A stretch of 64,000 nt of DNA from Protopterus annectens (lineage: Eukaryota > Chordata > Ceratodontiformes > Protopteridae). Location of the stretch: assembly GCF_019279795.1 (NCBI RefSeq), contig NC_056733.1, positions 1,417,487,519 through 1,417,551,518 on the forward strand. The letters run 5' to 3'. Every line of letters begins with the position of its first letter. Within the stretch, counting starts at the first letter, position 1. Both the position numbers and the translations under genes were made by a program. The notes beneath the pieces were generated by a model that saw only the letters and a list, made by a program, of their open reading frames with translations, was not told where the DNA came from and made no database searches. Below, piece by piece: positions 24,409-35,340 of the stretch.

Positions 24409-26598
24409 GTCTCCTTTAAGGCCCCCGAGCCGGCGGAAAACAGTACACATGCCGCTGAATCACTTACAAATGCCTTCTACCAGCACCTGCAGGACTGCAT
24501 GGATAAGGCAATCCCAAGCAAAACAAAGACTCTTTGTACCAAAGGCAAGCGTCCAGTCTGGTGGACCCCAGCCATAAACAAACTCTACAACAAAAGGAGG
24601 AAGCTACTACAAGATAGAGCAAAATCCTTAAAAGGTAAGACACCCTTGATCACTATAAGTAAAAAACTAACAGCTCTCATAAAATCATCCAAAGCAAATT
24701 TTGAGAGAAAAATAGCTAAAGACTCAAAAGACAATCATAAGGCCTTCTTTAGCTATGTTAGAAACCTGGGAGGAAACTCCCAGATATGCTCAGAACTAGT
24801 TCAAAATGATGTGAAGATTACTGATCCTACGGACATTGCCAACATACTGGCTGACAGTTTCAGTGCAAACTTCTCCCCCCCTCCCCCCCAAAAGGAGAGA
24901 TATCTATACCAAATGATTGCAGCCCCCCAAACATCTCCAACGCCCAAGTGAGAACTGCTCTCTCCAAAGCAAAAAACACAGCATCCATGGGACCTAATGG
25001 TGTCCCTGGCTGTGTGCTCCACGAACTCAATGAGGAATTAAACCCACAGCTAGGACAGCTGTTTAATCAAAGTCTTACCTCTGGATACGTACCCAGGGAG
25101 TGGTGCACTGCAACTGTGGTCCCACTTCACAAAGGCGGTGCCTCCACCGACCCTGGAAATTACCGGCCCATTAGCTTGACAAGCCTTATCTGCAAAGCCA
25201 TGGAGAGGATCATAATGGACCTCATAAATAAAGACATAGGGAATTTGCAGACTTTGGATCCAACCCAGTTTGGCTTTGTCAATGGCAGATCATGCCTTTT
25301 AAACTTGGTTGACTTTTTCGAAACAGTCACCAAAGCCATTGATGAGGGAAAGGCAGTCCATACAGCCTACCTCGATCTGGCGAAGGCCTTCGATACAATA
25401 CCCCACTCGGGTATCATTGAAAAACTCATCAGCTCAAATATTAACCCATACATCACAAGATGGGTTGCAAACTGGCTGAGTGACAGAACCCACAGGGTCA
25501 GAGTTGCTGGCGCCATGTCAGACTCAAAGCCTGTCACAAGTGGTGTCCCACAGGGCTCAGTCCTGGGCCCACTCTTGTTTGGCATCTACTTCTCCGAAGT
25601 ACAAGCAAACACAGGAGGGTTATGGCTGACAAAGTTTGCAGATGACTGCAAACTGGGCACCATAGTAGAAAACACATCTGACACAGATATCCTTCAGAAG
25701 GGTCTCACAGAAACAGATAACTGGTGCCAGAGCCATGGCCTAAAGTTAAATGCCAAAAAATGCATAGTCATACCCTTCGGGAAAAACAAGGTTACCCCTA
25801 GCTACCAAATAGGTGGCAATCCACTGAGCACAGAAGAAGTCATCAGGGACCTGGGGACCCAGGTTGATAGTAGTCTGTCATTCGACACCCATGTAGCTAA
25901 AGTAGTTAGGAAGACCTTCTACATTGCCCACCTTATCATGAAGGGATTCTCATCTAGATCAAGGGAGGTCATTGTCTCCCTCTACTCATCACTCATCAGA
26001 CCAATGATTGAGTACAATGCCCCATTCGGAATGTATCTGACCCGACACTTGCAGCAGCTGGAGAGGCCACAAAAGTTCCTCACCAAAAGGATAAAGGGTC
26101 TCAAAAATCTGTCCTATGCTGCCCGACTGAAAGAACTCCAGCTCTATTCAGTCGCCACGCTTGCTCAGAGGTGACCTTTGCCTAACATACAAGGCCATGT
26201 CAAACCCAGATTTGATGAATATGCTTCACCTCAAAAAATCTAGATCCATCAGAACCACAAGGGCGGGAGACTTAAACCTCGACACGGCTATTAATAGGAC
26301 ATGCTGGAGGGATAGATTCATCACCCAAAGACTCCCTATGCTGTGGAACAAAATCCCAGTATATGTGAGGCAGAGCACCTCGCTGGCCTTGTTCAAGAGA
26401 AATCTTGACCAATGGATGGGAGATCGCAGATATACCCCAGGGATTACCTCAGTGTCACTGCTCGACAGAGGCACAGCAAAATAATGGGTATAGTTCCCCA
26501 TACTAAAGGGGTGGCGTAAGCCACAAAACGATGGGCTAGGCTTGTAAATGCCCTCGGGCAGATAGCCTAGTATGAACCTATGAACCTATGAACCTATA
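24409..26598 (+). mobile_element. CR1-like LINE (family A), young 5'-truncated copy
   Basis: Family A sequence begins abruptly at gtctcctttaagg (24409), in the ORF2 linker. It runs to a complete terminus with (atgaacct)3 at 26573-26598. It is very close to the copy at 43-47 kb: protein blocks such as SSLSFDTHVAKVVRK are identical. It is much better preserved than the copies at 3.8-17 kb. Confidence 0.92.
24499..26484 (+). CDS. Family A ORF2: linker, reverse transcriptase and C-terminal region
   Basis: There are three consecutive frames: 24499-24951, 24948-26174 (408 residues) and 26161-26484. The long frame holds a complete RT core: YLDLAKAFDT at residues 131-140, SGVPQGSVLGPLL at 188-200 and FADD at 220-223. 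The last is a Phe variant of the YADD catalytic box. The thumb/connection follows (FYIAHLIMKGF, FLTKRIKGLKNLSYAARL). The first frameshift lies near the C-rich tract at 24874-24890. The second, near 26156, looks like a 2-base loss compared with the copy at 43.5 kb. The final frame carries the family C-terminus (LFKRNLDQWMGD). The CR1-like assignment rests on domain order and the 8-bp 3' repeats. The enzyme would copy its own RNA at nicked target DNA, but this copy lacks ORF1 and endonuclease. Confidence 0.85.
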
Positions 26599-27080
26599 AT
26601 ATTCAGGTGAAAAGCTAGGAGGGAACTAGTAGGAGTAGAAAGGTGTAGCTTGACTGTGGGGTAGTGGTAGGGGAGTGAAGGTTATTGGGTGTGGGTGGGC
26701 CAGGTTTGAATGGGGTGGGTGGGCCGGGGTTGGGATAAATGTCCCTATGTATTATAAGGTTGTAGTAGCAAGATACTCTAAACTTTAGGAGTTTGTTTAC
26801 AAGTTTTATATAGTCTTTGTCTTTCAGATTATGTTTTGTGGCTTTACAGAGGAGATATTTTATTGATGATAGTAGATGCGGTGTGCTGGGGATAGTAAAT
26901 TGTTTGGTCTTATGTATAAAGTCATGAGTGGCTGTTTGACCATTTGGATAGTGAATACCACAGTCAAGTTTTTGTTCCTAAGCAGTAAGATGGTAAAATA
27001 GAAATAGTATAGGCAGTAGGATGATTAGTATTTTTTTACTTATTTGCATTTTGTTAGGGGGCGGGCCAAGTTTGATGGTT
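26599..27080 (-). mobile_element. Possible 5' remainder of the split family B LINE
   Basis: It lies exactly beyond the family A insertion. The minus strand has the right orientation and T-rich/C-rich style for the upstream part of family B. I cannot identify domains, and no target-site duplication is clear. Confidence 0.3.
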
Positions 27081-28405
27081 GACTGTGCTGACAGTGTGTG
27101 GAAGAATGGGAGAGAAGGAAATGCGACAAGGGGCAATACAATAATCAATGACACACTAGAAAAAGCATAGAACTGGACAGATTTTTGCAGAATAGCCTAA
27201 TATTAAATAAAAAAGTACAAATGTGAGAAATCACCAGTTCAGTTCTGTGGAGTATATTTTAAAAGATGCATGTCTCCTAGTTCAGATAAAGTAAATGCAG
27301 TCTGAACTATAAAACAACCAGTGAAAATGAATGAACTGGGAAGTTACTTGAGAATGGTTAATGACAACTTGCTAAGCATCAACAATTTTATCACAACTTC
27401 ATTTAGAGAACTACTGAAGAAATTAATTCCATTTGTATGTGTGAAGACAATGGTTGGCTTTAAAACACCCAAAACAAAGTCCAAGCTCAGAAACAGTTAA
27501 TGGCTATACTGACCATAATACTGACCATAACTCAGAAACAAATGTTGAAACTCATGCAAATTCAATACACCTAGGAGACACATTAAGCCAGAAAAAAAAA
27601 TGAGAATAGAGTTTCCATATGAGCCAGTGGATCACCGATAGAATTGCAAAAAAGTGCTACTTGCAAACAGAAAAAAGATAGTTCAGCTGTATGATGATGC
27701 TAGTATTACACATCTCTTCATAAGGCAACAGTTTTACAGTGATGTAACCTGTAAATCATAAGAAACATATTTATAATCCAATACCAAAACATCCACTCAG
27801 AACTGCGATGTAGTGGCTTACACTGTTATCAGCACACAATTTTAAGCAAGTCAGAAAATGAGAGAACATAATATAGGTGGTTATATATTCAGGCACCACT
27901 TCCAAGCAAGAGAAAAGGGTGAAACAAACAGGAAAAGAGAAAAACTGCATTGACATGTATGATTATGACCACTTCCAAAAGCAATTACTGGGAGTGAAAT
28001 AGGGAAGAGAACATATAAAACTCTGCAATATGGAAAGTTAAACAATTATGTTAGTAAACTGGCAAAGAAAAGATATAGGTGCTATATAAAAGTTCTTAAT
28101 ATATGTGAGTAGGGCATCATGATTCTTGAACAAAATATGTTTATAGCTGCAGCCTCTTTGCAAAGAAGGTCCATACAGCTAGATCATGAGCCAGGTTTGA
28201 ATGTAGTGAGAATGAAAGCATTAGAAAGACAAGATGAGAGTGGAGCTGCTCCACCTCAGGCAAATACCGCAGCTGAGTCTTAGCAAGGTAAGTGTGGCAT
28301 CTGTGAGGAAGGAGTGCGAGACCGTGACAGTACAGCTTATGGTTTCAGGTTGCACTTGGGAGAGGGCAAGTTTTAGAGTTTTGGAGCAGGAAGGATATTT
28401 AGAGG
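27081..28405. other. Unassigned A-rich sequence
   Basis: No coding signal, tandem repeat or element that I can name. Confidence 0.5.
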
Positions 28406-28580
28406 GTGATTGGGGGCTTTAAGTTTAGGGAGTGGGACAATAATTTTATGGTTAGGTAATAGAATAGCAGTTTAGGGTTTGGGACCAGGAAGGCAGTTTA
28501 AGGTTAAGGTTAGGGAGCAGGAAGGGAATTTGGGGTTAGGGAGCGAGAAGGCAGTTTAGGGTTAGGAGCAGAAGACCTTG
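28405..28580 (+). repeat. Degenerate minisatellite with TTAGGG cores
   Basis: Repeated ggttagggagc(a/g)ggaag and ggcagtttagggttagg segments give about 25-35 bp units with several ttaggg hexamers. It is not a pure telomeric array. Confidence 0.75.
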
Positions 28581-28949
28581 ACAGGCTTTTAATGTATGCA
28601 AATGCAATTAACCTGCTTGTCAATTTGCTCATGTGTGTTCACACTGCATAGACAATAACCTAGTGGTTATATGTGTAGTTGAAGAGATATGGGTGCCTTC
28701 CTACCTAACTCTGGTGACACCCCTATAGGCCCAACACACCAAGGTGGCAAGAGGGACAGATTTTATTCTAGATGACACATCTAGTTTAAAAAGGCAATGG
28801 CACAACCATAAGCAAATTATTTCAACAGTGCACCAGTTAACAATAAGGCAAGGTGAGAATATGCATACAGTGAAAACATACATTCACCCTCTTCCCCAGA
28901 ATTCAACAGAAGAAGGTCTTGACATTCAAACATGCACAAAGAAGGCAAT

Positions 28950-29358
28950 ATCAATGAGCAGTAAAGCTTTATAATTCAGCAATACAAACATGGGGAAAAT
29001 GCAATGTCATTAAGCAATAAAAGAGTCATAATACAAAAATACAGATATAAGAAAATGCATTGTCATTGAGCAGCAAAATTCCTGAAGGCAGCAGTACTAA
29101 CACGAGCAAAATGCAATGTCATTGAACAATGAGGATTTATAATGCAGTAATACAAATATGAGAAAATGCAATGTCATTGAACAATGAGGATTTATAATGC
29201 AACAATACAAATATGAGAAAATGCAATGTCATTGAGCAGTAAAGATTCTTTAAGGCATCAGTACTAACATGACAAAATGCATTATCATTGAACAATAAAG
29301 ATTTATAGTGCCACAATACAAATACGAGAGAATGCAATGTCATTCAGCAGTACTAACA
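28950..29358 (+). repeat. ~56-bp tandem repeat, about 7 copies
   Basis: Units contain aaaatgcaatgtcattga followed by gca(a/g)taa...gatttataatgc and end in acaatacaaatatgag. The motif lies near 28999, 29055, 29108, 29164, 29218, 29274 and 29331. The two central units are nearly identical. Confidence 0.9.
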
Positions 29359-29550
29359 CCCTCTTCCCCTTGATCAATTCTAAACAGACCAACTATGAAA
29401 CACTCTATTATAGATTGTTCACTGGACAGTGACTACTTATCGTCGTGCTGCCGGCATGATGGGGCCCAAGTTGGAGCTCATATGGATCCCAGTTATTTGT
29501 AATCCACAAAGCATTAAAGGGGGGGAACCACAATCTTATAAAAATATAAA

Positions 29551-29976
29551 ATGATGGCCAGAGCCTCTCACTACTCCATCGAGAATATCCTAGTGACCAG
29601 GCGCCATGGTTCCTCTGATGAGAAAAGTAGAAAATCACCTACCAGGACTCTGGTAATCATCTATGGCTTCTCGGGACTAGGCCCAAGGGAACTCCTTTCC
29701 TTGCTGAATCATAGCAGAGTGGAACTACTGGTTTCAGACTTCTCTCCTGATTCCACAAAATACCATATCCAGGATTTCAGCAAGAGACAGACACAATCTG
29801 CTACTTCACTTCCCTGTCCCAAAACACTAGAAAAGAAAATCCAGTCATGCTGCAAGGCCCTTTTCCCCTTCAGCTGCGTGTTTCAGTCTTTCCTCCTTCA
29901 GGTAGTCTTCCAGAATCCTTTCACTTTTGAAATTGTCTTTTATGTCCCTGAAAAGGAGCTCCACCTTGTGGTATAA
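29551..29976 (+). CDS. Uncertain ORF with an eh1-like N-terminal motif
   Basis: A 141-residue frame opens with methionines and then ASHYSIENILVTRR. The HYSIENIL part resembles the eh1 repression motif near the N-terminus of several homeodomain proteins (consensus F-x-I-x-x-I-L, here with Tyr first). No homeodomain follows in this frame. The remainder (GLGPRELLSLLNHSRVELL and further) is not recognised. A TATA-like box (tataaaa, 29537-29543) is too close to the ATG to be its promoter in the usual way. It may be a chance ORF or part of an unrecognised transposon. Confidence 0.2.
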   Translation: MMARASHYSIENILVTRRHGSSDEKSRKSPTRTLVIIYGFSGLGPRELLSLLNHSRVELLVSDFSPDSTKYHIQDFSKRQTQSATSLPCPKTLEKKIQSCCKALFPFSCVFQSFLLQVVFQNPFTFEIVFYVPEKELHLVV

Positions 29977-31160
29977 TGGAAAACTACAGTCTATTACTTC
30001 TACATGAAATACAGTGGGAGCTACATATGTTTCATGAAAGTGGACTTTTCAGCCTTCTGTCATCAAGGGCCATTACAGCAATGCAAGAAGTTTGGGTATG
30101 CAGGAGACAGCTAGCAGTGGTAGGCACTCCCTTTATGGAAACAGAGGCATGAGAGGAGAATCTGGGCCACCCCAAAAGTTCTGCCATCTGTACTCCAGTG
30201 AAGTGAAAGATTTGGGAGCATGTTTTGGACTGTCACAGGCAGGAAGCAGTGTCCAGACTGGTATAGGAATCTAAGCAGGGATTTTCATTCTTAGCAAGTC
30301 CACCCCTGAAGGGACATAGGTGTAATAACTTCATGTCAGTAGTGAGAAGAGAAGAAAAAGCCTGACAGCTGCTAGACAAGGACGTGAGGGCATAAAGTAT
30401 TTTGAGACCTTTTGACACTCAACTTTTATCTTTTAATTAGGTTTCCCTCTTGGGTTTGGCCCTTAAAAAATCCAGGGGAATACAGATTGATTCACCCCTA
30501 TCTTTTCTAGGTGTGGCAGCAGTGAACAACACTAATGGTAAATCTGAGTTGCAAGTACAGTATGTGTCACAGTCACTGGATGATGATGTGCTACAAATGC
30601 TCAAAACCCTCTGTCTGTCTCAAAGCCAGGCATTTCAGTTTCTTGTAACTTAGGTAGGCTGCTGCTTGTGCTTCAAATACAAGTCTGTGCAGAGTAGTAG
30701 CCCCTAAATAAGCTTTCTTTAAATCCTTACCCCAGCTGCTAACATGTGGATAACAGGAACACCTGTTTCTGTAACACCTGTCATGCACTTTCTCTAAGGT
30801 GCACCAACCTTGGATCACCCACAAAGCACTATCATGTGAGTATTTATGTTCCTTCCCTACTGAGAGGTGAGCAATAAAAGATGAGCAAGTGTCAGATTCA
30901 GATATCTCAAGCAACTGCAATTTAAGCTTGGGTGCTTAAAGCAAGTTACTCAGCCCAGTATATTAAATGTAAATGAATACTTGCTTAGAGATACCTCACA
31001 TCTGCTGAGGAGAAGCAGCAAGATTATTGTGTGTATAACAGACAAAGTAACATCAAAGTAAAACACTTCTTAGTTCAAAACTCAAGTTTACATCACTACA
31101 GGTATAAAATGTGCACAATATTTGTACTGTTTATCATTATAACCCCCTGTACTAAAGACG

Positions 31161-31162
<2 letters not shown>
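29977..31162. other. Unassigned sequence
   Basis: A minus-strand open frame of 109 residues (30591-30920) contains SSWGKDLKKAYLGATTLHRL and a Cys-rich centre. I do not recognise it and see no supporting context. Confidence 0.4.
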
Positions 31163-31238
<76 letters not shown>

Positions 31239-31262
31239 TGTGTGTAAGACAGAGAGAGAGAA
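31163..31262. repeat. (TG)n microsatellite with short (AG)n
   Basis: An almost uninterrupted TG run to about 31245, then agagagagag. Open frames through it encode only Cys-Val or Thr-His repeats and are artefacts. Confidence 0.97.
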
Positions 31263-31609
31263 CTACGGATCAAGCATAGTAGGTATTTTTTATATGAAGG
31301 AAATATTGCTATAATATATATATTCTTATTCATCAACAATAGATAAAATGCATTTAACTGGTTGCCTGTCTTCCATATTGTACCAGGTAGAGTCATTAAA
31401 TGCTGCAATAATGATTTTCAAGAGCCAGTTCTGGTTTGTATTATCAGCTGGCTGCAGCTTTGAAAGTATTTCAGTGATTTATACTCTTCTAAAGTAATAT
31501 AAATGAAGTACTAGTTTATTAAAATATTTACCAAAGTTTATGAATTCATATAACTGTTGATTAAAATTATAAAACTGAAGACTGCCACCTGTCGGTGAGC
31601 TATGGAACT

Positions 31610-31672
31610 GTTATTTATTTATTTATTTATTTGCTTGTTTGTTTGTTTATTTGTTTGTTTGTTTGTTTATCA
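31610..31672. repeat. Tetranucleotide (TTTA/TTTG)n microsatellite
   Basis: tttatttatttatttattt is followed by gtttgtttgttt variants. Confidence 0.95.
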
Positions 31673-32150
31673 TTCTATTATGTTGACCTACGACTAAGTT
31701 AATCAAATAACAATAGTTAATAAAAATATGTGACAGGATTCTTATTGAAGTGACCATCTTAACCTGGCTGACAAGAATTAATAAACTGAAGCTTTTTAGA
31801 GTAAAATCTAATATTAAAGAGTTAAGCAGTTTTACAGGTAGGTATTAACTGAAAGTAATTTATTGTTTTATTATTTTTCAAGATCACATTTATTATTTTT
31901 TCAAGTTCAAAACAATATTTACACAATTATAGAACTGCTATTCCAAAATGCTGTAAAAAAACAGGGCAAGTAATATAAAAAAATAACACTAAAAGAAAAA
32001 AATTTCTCCAAGTGCTGTTGTGCCTTTTAACAAACAAGGTCAAGTCTTTCAATTGTGCCAATTAAGTAGAATGCATTGCTCTCTGTGACACTGCTATCAA
32101 TCTGGAACAACATTAGTTTGCATGTAAACATCACCTATCTTCTAAAATTC
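31673..32150. other. Unassigned A/T-rich sequence
   Basis: Nothing identified. Confidence 0.4.
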
Positions 32151-33480
32151 CATTTAGCAATGGTTAATCTGCTAAACATATATACATTGACTACCTTAGA
32201 CAACCATTTACCATGGTCACTGGCGAGTGGTGTACAGACTTAAGTACATTCTGACATATGAAATGTGACAATCCCCTCTAGTTGCTTCTTTCTTTCTTAT
32301 TCAAGCGGTATTGATGTCTTAAGATACCAAACTAAACCCAAAGTGGTTCTTGGGTGTAATTTACTGACCATAGCGTTGTAACCAAGGGAACTATTTACTG
32401 CTGTACCAATGTAATTCCTCTGCAGTCATCAGTAATGCTTCCTGATGTGATAGCTGTGTAACAATAGAACAGAGTTCCTCTATTCTTGCGGGGGAGCAGT
32501 TTTATTCCATTTTTGGTTATAAGTTTTTTAGGCTTCTAGTAAAATTGTACCCGTTAAACTCTTATTATCCATCAGCCCCCCCCCTTGAAAAATTCAGATG
32601 TAGATAAATCTCCCTTTACTGGCTACAGTTTCATTATTAAACTCTGCAGTTGTTCTGTAAATTGAATCAACTTGGGACACTCATAAAATATGTTTGTCGA
32701 TGACTCTACACCTACCTCATTACTTCTCCAACACTCATTTAATCCTGTAGAGAACACTCTATGGAGTCTACTTGGTATATAAAATATTTATGTGAGCATT
32801 TCCAGGCAAATATTTTAAATCTTCTTGAGTAGATAACACACTTCAAGCCTGAATAAATGTCCTGCAAATGCTTGGGAGTTGGACTTCACTCATCTAATGG
32901 CACCCAATCATTCTCAAATGTACTCCTGCTTGCTCTTTTATGTGCCCTTTACAGCCTAGCCACCAATCTAGGCTTGTCTAGTTGGGCATTCTGAGACTCA
33001 ACATTTTTCCAAAATTAGGTTATTCAGTTCTCCTCTGTCCCTTCTCTTTAAGCTTCTACCCATTTGCGTACGTCCCCTATAAACAAAGTCATCACTTGTC
33101 TTGAACTCATATAATGAGTGATAAACCTTTCCCAATTAATGAAGGCCTGTGCCTCCACTAATCATGTATAAAACCAAATATCTGCATGTTTTGGCAGACA
33201 GGGTATTATCTGATCATTCCCTCTTGTGTTCATCAAAGCAAATTTCAGAGGTACTATCCAGGTTCTCATGTCTTCCATCTTGACCTTTTCCATTATCATT
33301 TTGAGTGTCTCTAATATCCCATCACAGACATGTGAGTCACTTACTTCCCTTCACCCAGAGCAGTCTGGATAAATAACAATCAGAGAAATAGCCTGCCAGC
33401 CCATCTTCGTCCACCTTATCTGAATTCTCTACAAATTCTATAAACTGAAAACCCTGAATTGAGTGGATTTTCAATATATA
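32150..33480 (-). mobile_element. L1-like LINE, C-terminal ORF2 remnant
   Basis: Conceptual reading of the minus strand, across many stops and shifts, gives L1-style C-terminal ORF2 segments in order. They are an ISLIVIYPDCS region, KVKMEDMRTWIVPLKFALMN, SLIGKGL / MTLFIGDVRKWVEA, then IFYECPKLIQF, which resembles the conserved WECP-type motif near the end of L1 ORF2, and LLHSYHIRKHY. No catalytic RT motif lies in this part. It is old and cannot be expressed. Confidence 0.5.
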
Positions 33481-33589
33481 CCTAGAAATCCAGTACCCCA
33501 AAACCAGCCCAAGCTACTCTTTATTTTTAAAACCAAACCAGACAAGTGACCACAATGATTGTAAAAACAGTACCAAATATTCCAAAAAT

Positions 33590-35100
33590 GATCAGGACAG
33601 CAGTAGGAAATCCGAAGTAACTTGATCTTTATTAAAAATCCAAGAATTAAGTGCTTTCATCCACTTCAATAGTAGACTTCTTCAGAATAAAACAAAGTAC
33701 ACTAAAAATGCTGTAACACTATTAAACAAACTAACTGACACATCCCCCCCATATAAATAACAAAATGACAGCAACAATGTATCAAACCCCACAAAAGCCA
33801 TTTAAAGTCATACAACACAACAATGTGCTAGAAACATAAAAAAATATAAAAATGTTAATTTAGCTTGCAATACTCAAAAACTACTGTACATATTAATCCA
33901 AATTAAATCTTGGAGGCTCAATATTTTAATTCGCTAACAATGGAGATGCCATCATTCAGCACTGGAACACTAGTAGCATCAAGCCGGAGCTGCCAATGCA
34001 GTTCTTTATGTAACAGTAAATTCTGCCAGTTGCCATTTAAATCAGCACCTTCAATTTTCTCCAAAATAGCACATTTAAACATACTAAACCTCTCACATAC
34101 AAGTGCATGCCTCACCAATGCACTTTTATTGCCTTTCCTATCAAGACTATATACATGTTGAGAAATCCACTTATTCAAAGAATTATTGGTCTTGCCAATA
34201 TAAAAAGATGTACAGGACTGACATCTAGCAAGGCATAAAACCCTAGAGGTATAACAATAAAATCTACCCAAATGGGGCCATTATTTACTTTTGTCCCATA
34301 ATGGCCCACTGTAATCACTTTCAATATAACCACATTTTTGACATCGGCGACATTTGTAACTTTTAAAATCACCACTATGTGACCTTCTAAATGGTCTCCC
34401 AAAATTCTTTTAAAATTAGGGCAATTTTTATAAATACATGATGGAAAACCCATAGAATGTCCTACAAAATCATTTTGCTTTTGTAAAAGTGGCTAATGTT
34501 TAAAAATAATATTCTTAACGTCTTGGGAATCAAATGAATAGTGTATTACCAGATTACAGTCATCCCTTTTAACATTCGCACCATTCGCTCCATCAGCACT
34601 ACTGATTTGCAAGCCCTTCTGTATTATTGGTACATACGTCTTGGATCACTTAGACCAAATTTGTTTATGAATATTCTCAATTAATTCACCAGGGTAGTCT
34701 CGATCCAAGAACATTGTATGCAGTAGATCAAAACTGCCCAAACATTCATTATCATCAGACGTTAACCTCACTATTCTGGTAAACTGACTCCTTAAAATAC
34801 CCTTCTTTTGATGGAAAGGATGACTACTCTTGAAGTGAAGAAAAGAATTACTGTACGTGGGTTTGCAGTAAGCAGACGTAATCCACTTTCCTTCACTTCA
34901 ATGCTTAACTTCCAGATCCAAAAAATGTGCACAATACTGTTCAACATAAAATGAAATACTCAAAAAAATCAGGAACTATGCCTAAAGGACTGCAGGTATA
35001 GAAATTCTCACAGAGAGTGGGGGAGAACAGCCCTTTTCATATGGAGCTGTTGGATTTGTTTGAAGGACTGGACTCAAGCTCACTAAGTCAATCATCAAGG
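33590..35100 (-). mobile_element. Penelope-like element (PLE), 3' half
   Basis: On the minus strand, 35000-34700 reads as the end of a PLE reverse transcriptase: FLDLEV, then SFLHFKSSHPFHQKKGI, then SQFTRIVRLTSDDNECLG. Next come a Cys-rich linker (YKCRRCQKCGYI, ~34340) and the GIY-YIG endonuclease at 33918-34271. The 3' UTR follows (ctgaagaagtctactattga, plus 33668-33690), with an AATAAA signal near 33628-33633. The RT is frameshifted and 5'-truncated. Confidence 0.8.
33918..34271 (-). pseudogene. PLE GIY-YIG endonuclease domain
   Basis: A 117-residue frame. VLCLARCQSC stands at the GIY strand and FYIGKT (residues 23-28) at the YIG strand. NKWISQH follows where the family normally has an Arg-Ile-x-x-His helix. 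Here the Arg appears replaced by Trp (NKW), which would remove a catalytic residue. Later, WQNLLLHKELHWQLRLDA and LNDGISI match the end of PLE ORFs (WIYRLD, P-x-GLN). In PLEs this domain nicks target DNA for reverse transcription. It lies directly downstream of PLE RT remains on the same strand. It is probably inactive. Confidence 0.75.
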
Positions 35101-35340
35101 AGAACAAAAGTAAGATGGTCGATTGTAAACAACAGATCTCCCGCTTGGTGGTTTCAATCACTGGTGACTTAAATTTATTACCAATCTGACACTCTACTTT
35201 ATTGGTACACCACTTTTTCTTACTGTAATGGCTTCAATCATTTATTCTGGCAAATGTTCCTATTGATTTACATATTAATATTTTTTCATTACATTATTAT
35301 CCCACATCCTTTTATCTTTTTTATATCATCATTTTATTTT
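35101..35340. other. Unassigned A/T-rich junction
   Basis: Boundary between the PLE and the Tx1-like LINE; no borders resolved. Confidence 0.4.
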